Assembly: GCF_002993975.1 (NCBI RefSeq) | Contig: NZ_POSO01000003.1 | Location: 70,285-130,585 of the forward strand | DNA length: 60,301 nucleotides | From: Apilactobacillus micheneri | GTDB lineage: Bacteria; Bacillota; Bacilli; Lactobacillales; Lactobacillaceae | Reading direction: 5' to 3' | Shown: piece after piece, positions 17,749 to 26,303 of the stretch | How positions within the stretch are numbered: position 1 is the first letter of the stretch | Layout of the letters: every line of letters begins with the position of its first letter | The notes under the pieces: generated by a model | Seen by the model: the letters and a program-made list of their open reading frames with translations, nothing else | What the model was told of the DNA's origin: nothing | The model's database searches: none | Made by a program: the position numbers and the translations under genes

Positions 17749-18143
17749 TGAATTTTACAAGACACAAAATAAGAGAGTTTGCATTTCAAACTTTATTTGC
17801 GATTAATGCAAATGATACTACTGATAAAGAACTTTTCTTTCATGCTATTTCTAAAACACAAGACGAAATTCCATCATATTACTTGGAATTAGTTAATGGT
17901 GTTTTGGAACATAAAGAAGATTTAGATAATAAAATTAGCGAATATCTTATTTCAGGATGGTCAATTAATAGAATTGCTAAAACCGATTTAGCAGTTCTCA
18001 GAATGGCTTTTTTTGAAATTTACTATGTAGATGATATTCCAAATAAGGTTGCAATTAATGAAGCCTTAGAGTTAACAAAAAAATATAGCGATGATCATTC
18101 ACGTAAGTTCGTTAATGGTGTTTTATCTAACGCTATTTCATAA
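17748..18143 (+). CDS. nusB: Transcription antitermination factor NusB
   Basis: All-helical protein that joins NusE (S10) on boxA RNA to promote antitermination of rRNA operons. It starts at GTG 17748, sharing one base with the asp23 stop. It begins TRHKIREFAFQTLF, and the second half has the conserved RIAKTDLAVLRMAFFEI and PNKVAINEALELTKKYSDD blocks. The length of 131 aa is normal. A terminator follows at once. Confidence 0.95.
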   Translation: MNFTRHKIREFAFQTLFAINANDTTDKELFFHAISKTQDEIPSYYLELVNGVLEHKEDLDNKISEYLISGWSINRIAKTDLAVLRMAFFEIYYVDDIPNKVAINEALELTKKYSDDHSRKFVNGVLSNAIS

Positions 18144-18145
18144 TT

Positions 18146-18181
18146 AAAAAATAGGTTTGCTTAACTGCAAATCTATTTTTT
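18146..18181 (+). terminator. Terminator after nusB
   Basis: AAAAAATAGGTTTGC and GCAAATCTATTTTTT pair with one G-T wobble around a six-base loop; the right arm ends in the T run. Confidence 0.8.
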
Positions 18182-18241
18182 AATGCATAAATTAATTTTA
18201 ATGTGCTAGAATAAATATAAAATGAATGGGGTGTTTTCTAT

Positions 18242-19096
18242 ATGGCAACTATTATTGATGGAAAATCATTAGCAAAAAAACTTAATGAAAATACTAAGGT
18301 AACTGTAAGTAAGATGAAAGAAAATGGAATTATACCTTGTCTAGCAGTTATTATTGTTGGAAATGATCAAGCTAGCAAAAGATATGTTAGGAGTAAGCAT
18401 AAAAAAGCTGAAAAACTAGGTATCAAATCAATAGTAAAAGAAATGCCAGAAGAAACTACACAATCAGAATTACTTAAAGTTTTGAATGATTATAATAATG
18501 ATAGTGATATAAATGCAATTTTGATTCAATCACCACTTCCTAAACATATTGATGAAAAATATATTATGGGACAAATTAACCCAAAAAAAGATGTCGATGG
18601 ATTCCAAATAATTAATTCTGGTAAATTGTTTTTAGATGAAACAGAAAATTATCCAGTTGCTTGTACGCCTAAAGGTATTATGAAAATGTTTGAGGAATAT
18701 AATATTGACCTTGTAGGCAAGAAGGCAGTTGTAATTGGTAGAAGTACAATTGTTGGAAGGCCAATGGCAGCTTTATTGATTAATGCTGGAGCTGAAGTTA
18801 GCATAATTAATCATCATGCTAATGTTAGTGATTATACTAAAGATGCTGATATTATAGTTTCAGCAACTGGTAAATTACATACGGTTACTAAAAATGATGT
18901 TAAAAAAGGTTCCACAATTATTGATGTTGGTCAAAATTTAGATGAAAATGGAAAATTAGTTGGAGATGTCGACTATCAAGAAGTTTCTGAAATTGCTGGA
19001 TATATTACTCCAGTACCAGGAGGAGTGGGCCCTATGACAATTAGTACATTAATGACTCAAACCGTTGAACTTACAAAATGGAGTGAATCTTTATAA
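18242..19096 (+). CDS. folD: Methylenetetrahydrofolate dehydrogenase / methenyl-THF cyclohydrolase
   Basis: Bifunctional enzyme interconverting 5,10-methylene-THF and 10-formyl-THF, which feeds purine synthesis and Fmt. Key motifs are YVRSKHKKAEKLGI with the catalytic Lys (about residues 48-61), QSPLPKH, KDVDGF, the NADP-binding GRSTIVGRPMAALL, and the C-terminal PVPGGVGPMT. The length of 284 aa is normal. An extended -10 (TG-C-TAGAAT at 18204-18212) upstream may be its promoter. The stop codon overlaps the xseA start by one base, so the two are translationally coupled. Confidence 0.97.
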   Translation: MATIIDGKSLAKKLNENTKVTVSKMKENGIIPCLAVIIVGNDQASKRYVRSKHKKAEKLGIKSIVKEMPEETTQSELLKVLNDYNNDSDINAILIQSPLPKHIDEKYIMGQINPKKDVDGFQIINSGKLFLDETENYPVACTPKGIMKMFEEYNIDLVGKKAVVIGRSTIVGRPMAALLINAGAEVSIINHHANVSDYTKDADIIVSATGKLHTVTKNDVKKGSTIIDVGQNLDENGKLVGDVDYQEVSEIAGYITPVPGGVGPMTISTLMTQTVELTKWSESL

Positions 19097-20436
19097 TGAG
19101 TAATGATTATTTATCAGTTAGTGATTTAACTAGCTATATTAAGAAAAAATTTGATCGTGATCCTTATTTAGGAAAAATATATTTAACTGGTGAAATATCT
19201 AATTTTAGATTAAGACCAGTTCATCAATATTTTAGTCTTAAAGATGATAATGCTAAAATAAGTGCAATTATGTTTAAATCAGCATTTAATAAAGTTAAAT
19301 TCACTCCTGAAGAAGGTATGAAGGTGTTAGTTACTGGTAGAGTATCTTTATATGAAAAAACTGGTAATTATCAAATATACATTGATCATATGGAACCTGA
19401 TGGGGTTGGTGAACTTTATCAAGCATATGAACAATTGAAGAATAAACTTTCCAAAGAAGGATTGTTCTCCGCACCTAAAAAAAATCTCACTAAATTTCCT
19501 AAAAGAATTGCAGTTGTTACTTCACCCAGTGGGGCTGTAATTAGAGATATTATTACTACTACTAGAAGAAGATATCCAATTGCTCAAATTGTACTTTTTC
19601 CAGCTGTGGTTCAAGGTAATGAAGCAGCAGCTGATATTACTAGTCAAATTAAAAGAGTAAATGATATGGGAAATTTTGATACCTTGATTATTGGACGTGG
19701 TGGTGGATCTATTGAAGATTTATGGCCATTTAACGAAGAGATAGTTGCTAGGGCTATTTTTGATAGTAATATTCCAATTATTTCTTCAGTCGGACATGAA
19801 ACTGATACTACAATTGCTGATTTAGTAGCCGATGTGAGAGCTGCTACGCCAACTGCCGCTGCTGAGTTATCTGTTCCAGTGTTAACAGATGTATTAACAG
19901 AATTACAAAAAGATGAGCTGAGAATATTTAATGCATTTAAGAACATATTGAATACGCTTAATCAAAGATTAAATAAAGCAAAAGAATCATATATATTTAA
20001 ACAACCTGATAGACTATATGATTCATATTTACAAAGTTTAGATGCTTTACGTGAAAAATTATTTAACAATATGAATAATAAGTTTAATTATGTTGATAGA
20101 AAATTTAATCAATTAAAAAATGATTTAAAGCTTAATTCTCCAAAGCAACAAGTTGAATCGAATGTACAAATATTAAAGATGAAGCAACAACAATTACAAC
20201 GAAATATTGATTTGATTATTAAAAGCAAAGAAAGTAGTTTAAATAATATTATTGAATCACTAGATCATTTAAGTCCTCTTAAAACAATGTCTAGAGGCTT
20301 TAGTTATACAACTGATGAAAATAATAATGTAATTAAAAGTGTTGATAATTTAAATCCAGATTCAACAATCAATCTTAATTTAATAGATGGATCTGCAAAG
20401 GCGACCGTTAATTCAATAGAAAGGAAGCAAAAATAA
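19096..20436 (+). CDS. xseA: Exonuclease VII large subunit
   Basis: Catalytic subunit of the ATP-independent single-strand DNA exonuclease. It has an N-terminal OB fold (residues 1-100, [10 protein letters not shown]), the catalytic core with [17 protein letters not shown] and [20 protein letters not shown], then a long coiled coil (about 255-400) that carries the small subunits. The length of 446 aa is normal. It overlaps folD and xseB by one base at each end. Confidence 0.96.
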   Translation: MSNDYLSVSDLTSYIKKKFDRDPYLGKIYLTGEISNFRLRPVHQYFSLKDDNAKISAIMFKSAFNKVKFTPEEGMKVLVTGRVSLYEKTGNYQIYIDHMEPDGVGELYQAYEQLKNKLSKEGLFSAPKKNLTKFPKRIAVVTSPSGAVIRDIITTTRRRYPIAQIVLFPAVVQGNEAAADITSQIKRVNDMGNFDTLIIGRGGGSIEDLWPFNEEIVARAIFDSNIPIISSVGHETDTTIADLVADVRAATPTAAAELSVPVLTDVLTELQKDELRIFNAFKNILNTLNQRLNKAKESYIFKQPDRLYDSYLQSLDALREKLFNNMNNKFNYVDRKFNQLKNDLKLNSPKQQVESNVQILKMKQQQLQRNIDLIIKSKESSLNNIIESLDHLSPLKTMSRGFSYTTDENNNVIKSVDNLNPDSTINLNLIDGSAKATVNSIERKQK

Positions 20437-20669
20437 TGGCTGAAAAAGTTACTTTTGAAGAAAATATGCAAAAACTAGAACAAATTGTAAATGAATTAGA
20501 ACAAGGTGATATTCCATTAGAGAAAGCTTTATCAGAATTTCAAAATGGAGTTAGTCTAACCAAGGATCTTCAAGCTACTTTAAAGAATGCTGAAAACACT
20601 CTTGCTAAAGAAATGACAAGTAATGATGAAGAAATTCCTTTTGAAAAATCAGAAAGCGATAAAAACTAA
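20436..20669 (+). CDS. xseB: Exonuclease VII small subunit
   Basis: A 77-aa two-helix protein that coats the coiled coil of XseA. The hallmark [29 protein letters not shown] block (residues 8-36) is intact and the tail is acidic. It shares one base with xseA and one with ispA, typical of a tightly coupled operon. Confidence 0.95.
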   Translation: MAEKVTFEENMQKLEQIVNELEQGDIPLEKALSEFQNGVSLTKDLQATLKNAENTLAKEMTSNDEEIPFEKSESDKN

Positions 20670-21556
20670 TGTTAGAACAAATGTTAAATAATTTTGAACA
20701 AGAAAACTTGCCCAAAATTAATAATTATTTAAAATCTAATTTAAAAAAAGATATTAATCAAACTACTTTGGCTGATTCAATGTATTACTCGTTAATGGCA
20801 GGTGGTAAAAGATTAAGACCTTTATTGACGTTAGCAACTATGACAACTTTAAATCATAGTATAAATGAAGATGATTTAAGGGCTACTTGTGCAATTGAAT
20901 TATTGCATACATACTCATTAATTCATGATGACTTACCAGCTATGGATAATGATGACCTGCGTAGAGGGATGCCTACTAATCATGTTAAATTTGGTGCTGG
21001 AATGGCCACCTTAGCTGGGGATGGGTTACTTTCTTTGGCTTTTCAATGGATTTCTGATAACAATTTATCTAGTGATATTAGATCACAACTTACCTTAATG
21101 CTTTCAAAAGCTAGTGGACCAAGTGGGATGGTTGCTGGACAAGCATCAGATATTGAATTTGAAAATAAAACTATAAATTTAGAATCTTTAAAAAAACTAC
21201 ATCGTGGTAAAACGGGTGCTTTAATTCATTATGCCGTTTCTGCTGGTGCTGTTATGTCGGATTCTAATAAAAATTTACAAAATCTTTTATCTATCTATGC
21301 AGATGATTATGGATTAGCTTTTCAAATATATGATGATATTTTAGATGTTGTGGCTACTTCTAAACAACTGGGTAAGCCAGTTCATCAAGACGATAAAAAG
21401 AATACTTATCCTAATTTAATTGGCTTGAAAAACTCATATGCAGAATTAGAAAAAGTTTTAGATCATAGTCATAAGATACTTAATCAAATAGAAGAAAATT
21501 ATGGGATTGATACTGATTTGTTAGCAGCATTCCTAACTTACTTTAAAATTAGTTAA
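20669..21556 (+). CDS. ispA: Geranyl/farnesyl diphosphate synthase
   Basis: Condenses isopentenyl diphosphate with allylic diphosphates to make FPP, the primer for undecaprenyl phosphate and other prenyl chains. The two Asp-rich motifs are DDLPAMDNDDLRRG (first, about residues 88-101) and DDILD (second, about 225-229), with GGKRLRP near residue 46 binding IPP. The length of 295 aa fits. In lactobacilli the position after xseB is usual. Confidence 0.94.
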   Translation: MLEQMLNNFEQENLPKINNYLKSNLKKDINQTTLADSMYYSLMAGGKRLRPLLTLATMTTLNHSINEDDLRATCAIELLHTYSLIHDDLPAMDNDDLRRGMPTNHVKFGAGMATLAGDGLLSLAFQWISDNNLSSDIRSQLTLMLSKASGPSGMVAGQASDIEFENKTINLESLKKLHRGKTGALIHYAVSAGAVMSDSNKNLQNLLSIYADDYGLAFQIYDDILDVVATSKQLGKPVHQDDKKNTYPNLIGLKNSYAELEKVLDHSHKILNQIEENYGIDTDLLAAFLTYFKIS

Positions 21557-21573
21557 ATAGGAGCAGTTTATTA

Positions 21574-22380
21574 ATGAAAAAGCAAAGAGTTGATGTACTT
21601 TTAGTTCAACAAGGACTTTTCGATACTAGAGAAAAAGCTAAAAGAGCTGTAATGGCAGGTGAAATTTTAGGGAAAAATGAAGAAAGATTAGATAAACCAG
21701 GAACTAAAATTTCCGAAGAAACTAAACTTCATTTAAAAGGGAAACCAATGCCATATGTTAGTCGTGGAGGCCTAAAATTAGCCAAAGCGTTAAGAGTTTT
21801 CAATATAGACGTTAATAATAAGGTTGTATTAGATATAGGATCATCAACTGGTGGATTTACTGATGTTATGTTGCAAAATGGTGCTAAGTTAAGTTATGCA
21901 CTTGATGTTGGAAGCAACCAATTAGTTTGGAAACTAAGAGAAGATCCACGCGTTGAAGTAATGGAACATACTAATTTTAGATATAGTAAACTAGATGATT
22001 TTGATAAAGGACAACCAGAATTTTCATCGATCGATGTTTCTTTTATCTCACTACATCTAATTTTGCCACCATTAAAAAATATTTTAAAAAAAGGTGGAGA
22101 AGTTGTTGCTTTAGTAAAGCCACAATTTGAAGCCGGTAGAGATAAAATTGGTAAACATGGAATTATTAGAGATCATAAAGTTCATGCCGAAGTTTTAGAT
22201 GACATTATAAACTTCTCAATTAAATCTGGTTATTCAGTTAAAGGACTAGACTATTCTCCTATTAAGGGAGGAGAAGGTAATATTGAATTTTTGCTACATC
22301 TAAAGTCTGATGATGATCCATTAATTGATCCTAGTGTTTCAATTAATGACACAATTGAAAGATCTGATAATTTAGGATAG
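21574..22380 (+). CDS. TlyA-family rRNA methyltransferase (RrmJ/FtsJ domain)
   Basis: Predicted 2'-O-ribose methyltransferase. An S4 RNA-binding domain covers residues 1-60 (RVDVLLVQQGLFDTREKAKRA), followed by the FtsJ fold with the SAM loop VLDIGSSTGGFTDV, the VDVSFISLHLILP strand and a VKPQFEAG element. The length of 268 aa is normal. Mycobacterial TlyA methylates 16S and 23S rRNA; family members were once annotated as haemolysins, for which there is no evidence here. In many Bacilli argR follows it, but here recN is next. Confidence 0.92.
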   Translation: MKKQRVDVLLVQQGLFDTREKAKRAVMAGEILGKNEERLDKPGTKISEETKLHLKGKPMPYVSRGGLKLAKALRVFNIDVNNKVVLDIGSSTGGFTDVMLQNGAKLSYALDVGSNQLVWKLREDPRVEVMEHTNFRYSKLDDFDKGQPEFSSIDVSFISLHLILPPLKNILKKGGEVVALVKPQFEAGRDKIGKHGIIRDHKVHAEVLDDIINFSIKSGYSVKGLDYSPIKGGEGNIEFLLHLKSDDDPLIDPSVSINDTIERSDNLG

Positions 22381-22419
22381 TTTATCTTACTTAATAATTC
22401 TTGAAAGGAAGTTCTTTAA

Positions 22420-24111
22420 TTGCTAGAAAATTTATCAATAAGTAATTTAGCAATCATCGATAAATTAGAGATAGATTTTTCATCTGGCATGACAGTGCTT
22501 ACTGGAGAAACTGGTGCTGGTAAATCTATTATTATTGACGCTGTTGGATTATTAGCTGGTAACCGTGGATCACAAAAATTTATTAGAAATGGTAGTAACA
22601 AACTTTTAATTCAAGGTTTGTTTGTTTTCCCACAAGATGGATTAACATATAAAATTCTTGATGATTTAGGAATTGATCATAGTGATGGCAGTGTTATTTT
22701 GCAAAGAGAGATTTACCGTAATGGTAAAAATATTTGTCGTGTGAATGGTATTTTGGTTAATACTACTACTTTAAAAAGAATTGGATCAACGGTTGTAGAC
22801 ATTCAGGGGCAAAATGATAGTCAAGATTTAATGCAACCAGATAAACATGTGAAATTATTAGATGAATTTGGTTCCGATGAATTGCAGCCACTTTTGAAAG
22901 AATATAATCATTATTATGAAAAATATAATCGACTCAGTAAACTAATTGAAGAAAAACGTAATAATGAAAAAGAATGGTCTCAAAGATTAGACATGCTCCA
23001 ATTTCAAGAAAACGAAATTGGTAATGCCAATTTAGAAAATGGTGAAGAAGAAAGATTATCCAAAGAACGTGATCATTTACAAAATTATCAAAAGATTGTT
23101 GACTCTTTAAATTTATCTTTTAGTGCAATTAATGGCGATGATGCAATTAGTCCTTTAGATATGATTGGTCAAGCGATGAATGCCATGCAATCAATTGAAG
23201 ACGTTGATTCTAAATTTGGTGAGATATCGGATAACATAAAAGACGCTTTTTATTTATTGCAAGATGCTTCTGATAATATTTCTGACCAAGTTGATTTGCA
23301 AGAGTTTGATGATAATCGTTTAGAAGAGATTGAAGAAAGATTGAACATTATTTATGAACTAAAACGAAAATATGGTGATTCGATTGAGCAGATATTACAA
23401 CACTATGATAATGTCAAAAATGAATTGTCTTCTATGCAATCTGATAAGGAAACCGGCGAAGATCTTACTGAGCAATATAAACATACTTATGATGAATTAG
23501 AAACTGTAGCCCAAAAAATTAGTTCATTTAGGCATAAGGTTTCTGTTGGATTAGAGAATGCAATTCATCAACAATTATCTGATTTATATATGTCAAAGAC
23601 TGAATTTAAAGTTGTCTTTAACAAGTTACCTAATAAATCATTTAATCAGTTTGGAAATGAACATGTAGAATTTTATATGCGTACTAATCCAGGAGAAAGC
23701 TTATTGCCATTGAGTAAAATAGCTTCTGGTGGTGAAATTTCCAGGATTCTTCTAGCTCTAAAAACGGTATTTGCTAGTTCTCAAGGAATTACTTCCATTG
23801 TTTTTGATGAAGTTGATACTGGTGTTTCTGGTAGAGTTGCGCAAGCCATTGCTGACAAAATTTCTTCTATTTCTAGGCAATCACAAGTTTTATGTATCAC
23901 TCATTTACCACAAGTGGCTGCAATGGCCGATCATCATTATTTCATAAAAAAAGAAGTTTCCAATGATCGTACTAATACTAATTTAGTTAAATTAGGTAGT
24001 AATGCTCGAGTAGAAGAACTTGCTAGAATGTTATCTGGTTCCACTGTTACTAAGTTAACAATGGAACATGCTAATGAATTGCTGAATTTAGCAGATGACG
24101 AGAAAAAATAA
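22420..24111 (+). CDS. recN: DNA repair protein RecN
   Basis: SMC-like ATPase acting early in double-strand break repair. Walker A GETGAGKSIIID lies near residues 28-39, the central part (about 160-380) is coiled coil, and the C-terminal head carries LASGGEISRILLALK (signature) and IVFDEVDTGVSGRVAQ (Walker B). The start is TTG 22420 behind AAAGGAAG. The length of 563 aa is normal. Confidence 0.96.
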   Translation: MLENLSISNLAIIDKLEIDFSSGMTVLTGETGAGKSIIIDAVGLLAGNRGSQKFIRNGSNKLLIQGLFVFPQDGLTYKILDDLGIDHSDGSVILQREIYRNGKNICRVNGILVNTTTLKRIGSTVVDIQGQNDSQDLMQPDKHVKLLDEFGSDELQPLLKEYNHYYEKYNRLSKLIEEKRNNEKEWSQRLDMLQFQENEIGNANLENGEEERLSKERDHLQNYQKIVDSLNLSFSAINGDDAISPLDMIGQAMNAMQSIEDVDSKFGEISDNIKDAFYLLQDASDNISDQVDLQEFDDNRLEEIEERLNIIYELKRKYGDSIEQILQHYDNVKNELSSMQSDKETGEDLTEQYKHTYDELETVAQKISSFRHKVSVGLENAIHQQLSDLYMSKTEFKVVFNKLPNKSFNQFGNEHVEFYMRTNPGESLLPLSKIASGGEISRILLALKTVFASSQGITSIVFDEVDTGVSGRVAQAIADKISSISRQSQVLCITHLPQVAAMADHHYFIKKEVSNDRTNTNLVKLGSNARVEELARMLSGSTVTKLTMEHANELLNLADDEKK

Positions 24112-24113
24112 AT

Positions 24114-24142
24114 TTGAAAATTTTACTTAAATAGACCATAAT
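24114..24142 (+). promoter_or_regulatory. Possible promoter of gmk-rpoZ
   Basis: TTGAAA (24114-24119) and CATAAT (24137-24142), 17 bases apart, 35 bases upstream of gmk. Confidence 0.45.
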
Positions 24143-24177
24143 AGTAATAATATTATTTAATTTTAAGGGGTTTTATA

Positions 24178-24795
24178 ATGGCAAAACGAGGAATGCTAAT
24201 TGTTCTTTCTGGTCCTTCGGGTGTTGGTAAAGGTACTGTTAGAAAAGCACTTTTTAATCAACCCAATGTAGATTTTAAATATTCAATTTCAATGACTACT
24301 AGAAAGCCTCGTGAAGGCGAAGTTAATGGAAAAGACTATTTTTTTGTTTCTAAGGAACAATTTGAGAATCATATTAAAAATGGAGAAGTATTGGAATATG
24401 CTAAGTATGTTGACAATTATTACGGTACACCATTAAAATATGTAAATGAGACTTTAGATGCTGGTCATGATGTTTTCTTAGAAATTGAAGTTAATGGTGC
24501 AATGCAAGTTAGAGCTAATTGCCCTGAAGCAATATTTGTATTTTTGACTCCACCTGATTTAGTAGTTCTAAAGAACCGTCTAATTGGTCGTGGTACTGAT
24601 GATATGGAAGTCATTAATAAGCGAATTAAAAAGGCGGTTTTAGAAATTAAAATGATGCGTAACTACGACTATGCTGTTTTGAATGATAAAGTAGAGAATG
24701 CTGTTGATAGAATTCAAACTATTATTAGTAGTGAAAGACTTAAAGTAAATCGTGTTATGCCAGATTATTTATCATCGTTAGGAGACGAAGCTTAA
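24178..24795 (+). CDS. gmk: Guanylate kinase
   Basis: Phosphorylates GMP to GDP, feeding GTP and (p)ppGpp pools. The P-loop [10 protein letters not shown] is at residues 12-21; the GMP-binding block [20 protein letters not shown] follows, then the lid and [11 protein letters not shown]. The length of 205 aa is normal. It shares one base with rpoZ, the usual partner, so the nucleotide kinase and the polymerase subunit are co-translated. Confidence 0.96.
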   Translation: MAKRGMLIVLSGPSGVGKGTVRKALFNQPNVDFKYSISMTTRKPREGEVNGKDYFFVSKEQFENHIKNGEVLEYAKYVDNYYGTPLKYVNETLDAGHDVFLEIEVNGAMQVRANCPEAIFVFLTPPDLVVLKNRLIGRGTDDMEVINKRIKKAVLEIKMMRNYDYAVLNDKVENAVDRIQTIISSERLKVNRVMPDYLSSLGDEA

Positions 24796-24998
24796 TGTTA
24801 TTATACCCATCTGTAGATAAACTACTTGAAAGAGTCGATTCTAGATATTCATTAATTATGTTAGCTAGTAAAAGAGCTCATGAAATTGAATCCGGTTCTC
24901 CATTATTATTAGATAGCTATAAATCAAGAAAGCCAGTTGGTAAGGCTTTTGAAGAAATTGCTGCTGGTAAGGTAGAACTTACAAGAACCGAAAAATAA
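24795..24998 (+). CDS. rpoZ: RNA polymerase omega subunit
   Basis: A small subunit that helps fold and hold the beta' subunit. It contains [29 protein letters not shown] (residues 4-32) and the [15 protein letters not shown] helix. The length of 67 aa is typical of Bacilli. It is coupled to gmk by a one-base overlap and followed by a terminator. Confidence 0.95.
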   Translation: MLLYPSVDKLLERVDSRYSLIMLASKRAHEIESGSPLLLDSYKSRKPVGKAFEEIAAGKVELTRTEK

Positions 24999-25005
24999 TT
25001 TTTAA

Positions 25006-25035
25006 AACCTTTGCATTGATTGCAAGGGTTTTTAT
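25006..25035 (+). terminator. Terminator of gmk-rpoZ
   Basis: AACCTTTGCA pairs with TGCAAGGGTT (one T-G wobble) around a five-base loop, followed by a T-rich run. Confidence 0.8.
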
Positions 25036-25057
25036 TTTTAATTTGGTAACAAAATTT

Positions 25058-25066
25058 TGATACAAT
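25058..25066 (+). promoter_or_regulatory. Possible extended -10 promoter of the coaBC-thiN operon
   Basis: TG-A-TACAAT at 25058-25066, about 29 bases before coaBC; no good -35 box. It is the only promoter-like site I see before this ten-gene run. Confidence 0.4.
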
Positions 25067-25094
25067 ATTAATAAATAATGATTGAGGTGTAAAA

Positions 25095-26291
25095 ATGTTT
25101 AATAATCTAAACGTTGCATTATATGTATCTGGTAGTATTGCTGCTTATAAGTCACTAACCTTGGCTAGAGATTTAATTAAGCAGGGTGCAAATGTAAGAG
25201 TAATAATGACAAATAGTGCACAACTATTTGTAACGCCACTTGCATTTCAGACGCTTACTAAAAATAAAGTTTTTACTGACATTAGTGAAGAGCCAGATGA
25301 AAAAGAAATAACCCATATTAATATTGCAAAATGGTCCGATATATCACTTATTGCACCCGCAACTGCTAATTTTATTTCTAAGATAGCTAACGGTATTGCA
25401 GATGATGCAGCTAGCACTACCTTATTAGCAACTAGTGGTAAAAAGGTGTTAGTACCAGCAATGAATGACAATATGTGGAACAATCCTGCTACTATAAGAA
25501 ATATTAATACATTAAAAAATGATGGTATAATTATTTTTTCACCTACAAAGGGATATTTAGCTGAAGGTTATTCTGGTAAAGGTAGAATGATTGAACCAGA
25601 GTTAATTATAGAAAAAATGGAGAGCAAATTAAGTAATAATCATTTATTAGAGGGAAAAAGGGTCATTGTTACTGCTGGTGGAACTAGAGAGTCTATTGAT
25701 CCAGTTAGGTATATAAGTAACAATTCATCTGGTAAAATGGGATATGCGATTGCAGATGCTGCTATCAATGCAGGTGCTGACGTTACACTTATTAGTGCTC
25801 CTTCTAAATTGAATGCCAATTATAAAGCAAGATTAATTTCTGTTAATTCCTCTGCAGATATGGAAAATGCAATTAAAGATAATTTTTATCAGTCAGATAT
25901 TTTAATTATGGCAGCTGCAGTTTCTGACTATAAGCCAGTTAGTTATTCTGATCAAAAAATTAAGAAAAATGATGATAATTTAGTTATAAAATTGTCGAGA
26001 ACCAATGATATTTTAAAAGAAATTGCAAAAATCAAATCTGATCAATTTGTAGTAGGTTTTGCAGCTGAAACACAAAATTTAATTGAGAATGCTAAAAGTA
26101 AACTACAACATAAGAATCTTGATATGTTAGTTGCTAATGATGTTTCTGGAGATAAAGTTGGCTTTAATAGTGATAATAATAAAGTTTACTTTATTGATAA
26201 TAATGGAATAATTAGCCAAACTGGTATTGAAAGTAAGCAAAAAATATCCAATGATTTAATAAAACTTATTAGTGAAAGAATTGATAAATAG
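25095..26291 (+). CDS. coaBC: CoaBC: phosphopantothenate-cysteine ligase / PPC decarboxylase
   Basis: Bifunctional coenzyme A enzyme: CoaB joins Cys to phosphopantothenate (CTP) and CoaC, a flavoprotein, decarboxylates the product. The N-terminal half has the FMN site GSIAAYKS, the catalytic-His segment THINIAKWSD, and PAMNDNMW. The C-terminal half has VTAGGTRESIDPVRYISN, AAVSDYKP and KIKK. Where many CoaC proteins have a reactive Cys in LACG, this one reads LAEGYSGKGRM (about residues 155-165), so the usual proton donor is missing. Some lactobacillus homologues may share this; I cannot check. The length of 398 aa is normal. Confidence 0.94.
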   Translation: MFNNLNVALYVSGSIAAYKSLTLARDLIKQGANVRVIMTNSAQLFVTPLAFQTLTKNKVFTDISEEPDEKEITHINIAKWSDISLIAPATANFISKIANGIADDAASTTLLATSGKKVLVPAMNDNMWNNPATIRNINTLKNDGIIIFSPTKGYLAEGYSGKGRMIEPELIIEKMESKLSNNHLLEGKRVIVTAGGTRESIDPVRYISNNSSGKMGYAIADAAINAGADVTLISAPSKLNANYKARLISVNSSADMENAIKDNFYQSDILIMAAAVSDYKPVSYSDQKIKKNDDNLVIKLSRTNDILKEIAKIKSDQFVVGFAAETQNLIENAKSKLQHKNLDMLVANDVSGDKVGFNSDNNKVYFIDNNGIISQTGIESKQKISNDLIKLISERIDK

Positions 26292-26303
26292 GGAAGAGAT
26301 ATA

